This document shows positions 62,083-64,000 of a DNA stretch of 64,000 bases, in pieces. The stretch is from Sporolactobacillus sp. THM7-7 (GTDB lineage Bacteria > Bacillota > Bacilli > Bacillales > Sporolactobacillaceae), in assembly GCF_004153225.1 (NCBI RefSeq), contig NZ_SEMB01000007.1:1-64000 (forward strand), given 5' to 3'. Below the pieces are notes generated by a model that was not told where the DNA came from, ran no database searches, and saw nothing but the letters and a program-made list of their open reading frames with translations. Numbering within the stretch: position 1 is the stretch's first letter; each line of letters begins with the position of its first letter. The translations under genes and the position numbers were made by a program.

Positions 62083-63513
62083 TTATTCGGGAATAATGAG
62101 CTGCTGATCTGGATAAATCGTTGTTGATGTCAGGTGATTGGCCTGCATCAGCTGCTTCACGGTCACTCCGTGGGCCTTCGAAATCGCCCATAATGTGTCG
62201 CCGCGTTTCACGGTATGTTTCTGTGAAGGATTTTTCAAATACAGCTTCTGCCCCGGATAGATCGTAACGGTATCCAAATGATTGATCTCCTGAATCTTTG
62301 CGACGCTGATGCCGTTATCTCTTGAAATGGCCCATAATGTGTCTCCAGCCCGGACCATATACACTCTTTTTGATCCGATTTTTGCCGCAACGTCCGGCTT
62401 GTTTGCCGAAACCGACGCTGAGGAATCCGCTTTAGCTTGCAATGAATCATTGGAAGAGACACTTTGTTTCGTCGCCGAGGACTCGTTTGTCTGACTGGAC
62501 TCAGCAGAAGTAGAGGGTGCCTTTGTATCCTTCTTCTCACTCTGATCGGTGGTCGTTTGATTTGTCGCCTGAGCATTGGCCGGTCCATCGTCTTTTGCGG
62601 CCGAATCAGAGGATGTCCGTTCCTCCTGAGACTGGGCCTGCGTTTTCTGTGACGCCGGCTCCCCTTTCAGCTTCAGCACCTGTCCGGCCGTGATCCGATC
62701 CGAAGACAGTCCATTGATCGTCTTCAAGTCGGACGCGGATACATTGACTGAAAGACTGATCGAAGAAAGCGTGTCGCCCTTTTGAACGGTATAGCTGGAT
62801 GCGTTTTTATAGGACTTAGCTGCATTTTCCGATTGTGATGCTGTTGATGCAGCAGATTCATCGCCGGATGATGTGGATTGCGACTGATTCGTTGCCTGCT
62901 CTGTATCCGATGTCTGCGATGACTCAGCTGAACGATTGGCTGTATTCTGCTGACTGTGTACGTTCTGACTTGATGTATTCTGACTCGATGAAGCGTCGGC
63001 CGCTTTTACAGACGGCTTATCCTGAGCGGACGTTACTTTGGCTTTCGGTGCCTGACTTGCCGCTGTTGATGTGGACTGACCGGAAACCACCCGGCGGGCC
63101 GTTGCATAGTGTTCGGACCAGTAGCCAGTTGTGATGTTGGCGACCTGTACACCATCCTCCTCATTCTCCGCACTGATCATCTGGCCACCGCCGACGTAGA
63201 TGCCAACATGGGAAATGCCTGGCTTATACGTGTTTTGAAAAAACACCAGATCGCCGGGCTGCAGCTGCGATTGGCTGACCGGCGTGCCATAACTCGTCTG
63301 AGCCGCCGAATTATGCGGCAAATCGATTCCCAACTTTTTAAACACTTTCTGAGTAAATCCGGAGCAATCGTTCGCTCCCCATGTATAGGATTCATTGATA
63401 TGCTGTCTGGCAATATCCGCCGGATTAGACGCTGCCTGTGCTTCGTAGGTTCCTGCGGTTCCCGTAAATACGATTCCTCCAATAAGAGCAATAGGTAAGA
63501 TTGGTTTTTTCAT
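62083..63513 (-). CDS. NlpC/P60 endopeptidase with three C-terminal LysM domains
   Basis: 476 residues. Signal peptide (MKKPILPIALIGGIVFTGTAGTYEAQAA). The NlpC/P60 domain (about 30-145) has catalytic Cys in WGANDCSGFTQ and His in SHVGIYVGGG. A long Ser/Thr/Gln-rich linker (about 150-370) is broken by LysM 1 (SYTVQKGDTLSSI). LysM 2 (VYMVRAGDTLWAI) and LysM 3 (KHTVKRGDTLWAI) are C-terminal. The domain order is opposite to B. subtilis LytE/LytF. Cleaves D-gamma-glutamyl-mDAP bonds. ATG at 63513, GGAGG 7 bases before. Confidence 0.92.
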   Translation of the reverse strand: MKKPILPIALIGGIVFTGTAGTYEAQAASNPADIARQHINESYTWGANDCSGFTQKVFKKLGIDLPHNSAAQTSYGTPVSQSQLQPGDLVFFQNTYKPGISHVGIYVGGGQMISAENEEDGVQVANITTGYWSEHYATARRVVSGQSTSTAASQAPKAKVTSAQDKPSVKAADASSSQNTSSQNVHSQQNTANRSAESSQTSDTEQATNQSQSTSSGDESAASTASQSENAAKSYKNASSYTVQKGDTLSSISLSVNVSASDLKTINGLSSDRITAGQVLKLKGEPASQKTQAQSQEERTSSDSAAKDDGPANAQATNQTTTDQSEKKDTKAPSTSAESSQTNESSATKQSVSSNDSLQAKADSSASVSANKPDVAAKIGSKRVYMVRAGDTLWAISRDNGISVAKIQEINHLDTVTIYPGQKLYLKNPSQKHTVKRGDTLWAISKAHGVTVKQLMQANHLTSTTIYPDQQLIIPE

Positions 63514-63796
63514 AAACATACCTCCAAATAACTTGTGTCCCAATCTTTTTTTACTTTTTTGTGTATCCCTTGTCACATTTGTCACGTACATCTTTCATCC
63601 TGCTCTGTCATTGTCAACGTATTTATAGTAGCACATTGCCATCATCACAGCGTTTACAACTTGTTAACATAAAAATGATCATAAATTTATTTGTTTTTAT
63701 ATTTCTGAAATATTCGCCAAAAAAAGGCTGATTTCTCCTTCGACGCAGCTTATAATCTTCTATCGATTCGTACAGACTACTCACGAGGTGAGTGCG

Positions 63797-64000
63797 ATGC
63801 GCACAATGTGGAAGGGAGCCATCCGCTTCGGTCTCGTCTATATCCCGATCAAGCTGTATACCGCAACCGAAAATAAAGATGTCAGGCTGCGGATGCTCCA
63901 TAAAGACTGTATGGCTCCGGTTTCATACACGCGGACGTGTACCAAATGTGGAAAAGCGATTCAGAATGAAGACATCATTAAAGGCTATGAGTACGCGCCG
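63797..64000 (+). CDS. ku: Ku protein (NHEJ), N-terminal part
   Basis: 68 codons to the right edge: MRTMWKGAIRFGLVYIPIKLYTATENKDVRLRMLHKDC..PVSYTRTCTKCGKAI, the bacterial Ku N-terminus. Ku binds DNA ends for LigD-mediated non-homologous end joining, in spore formers often forespore-expressed. GAGGTGA 6 bases upstream. The gene continues outside the window. Confidence 0.94.
   Translation, partial: MRTMWKGAIRFGLVYIPIKLYTATENKDVRLRMLHKDCMAPVSYTRTCTKCGKAIQNEDIIKGYEYAP

Noticed and set aside
63560-63590. Direct repeat of TTGTCAC upstream of the NlpC gene as a WalR box
   Set aside because: It does not match the TGTWAH-N5-TGTWAH pattern; no regulator could be assigned.
63623-63901. 92-residue minus-strand ORF at the Ku start
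   Set aside because: Antisense shadow of the clear Ku N-terminus.

Overview
The window comes from a low-GC, endospore-forming Gram-positive bacterium (Bacillota, Bacillales). The evidence is a near-complete block of sporulation genes (spo0A, spoIVB, spoIIIAA-AH), type II fatty-acid and glycine-cleavage genes in Bacillus-like order, T-box and glycine riboswitches, and a Bacillales-type 16S 5' end. Gene content and the moderate GC suggest a Sporolactobacillaceae-like genus (Sporolactobacillus, Tuberibacillus and relatives); this is inference. Most of the window corresponds to the B. subtilis spo0A to comG to mntR chromosomal segment, mostly on the minus strand.

Layout: 1-224 is the 5' end of a 16S rRNA gene (minus) with tandem sigma-A promoters upstream. 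0.6-2.7 kb is a cidR/cidAB module. 2.8-4.3 kb holds a small unknown gene, a YidC insertase and HPr. 4.7-8.8 kb is spo0A, spoIVB and recN. 8.9-16.8 kb is a long minus-strand operon nusB-folD-xseA-xseB-ispA-[OLE RNA]-oapA-dxs-tlyA. 17.0-19.3 kb is accB-accC-asp23. 19.6-24.9 kb is the spoIIIA operon. 25.2-30.4 kb has efp, yqhR, yqhQ, yqhP, a patatin, mntR and a rhodanese-like gene. 30.5-34.7 kb is gcvT-gcvPA-gcvPB under a glycine riboswitch. 34.8-39.9 kb is yqhH, yqhG, a truncated comG operon (only comGA-comGB) and an MgsR/Spx-like regulator.

From 40 kb the content is more accessory or metabolic: an M23 peptidoglycan hydrolase, an iron-type alcohol dehydrogenase, an Fsr-like MFS pump, acsA with a cre site, nicotinate phosphoribosyltransferase, a HemAT-like oxygen sensor with a sigma-D promoter, a PAP2 phosphatase, thrS with a T-box, a CsoR-type regulator with a His-rich CDF exporter and a near-ideal operator, an MneP-like CDF, a DUF1540 peptide, an MMPL exporter with its MarR regulator, glutamate racemase, an NlpC/P60-LysM hydrolase, and the start of Ku at the right edge.

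The most remarkable content is non-coding. (i) About 600 nt between ispA and oapA, with long-range pairing, is very probably an OLE RNA beside its membrane protein partner OapA. (ii) A ~95-base sequence recurs at three intergenic sites, always just ahead of a minus-strand gene and ending in a terminator-like hairpin. (iii) Two arrays with an exact 20-base period (10 and 20 copies of a TATCAGTC-core unit), plus a 21-base array with alternating GTAAC/GTTAC, each lie just 3' of a minus-strand gene. (iv) A 54-base IS-end-like element sits in the loop of a bidirectional terminator.
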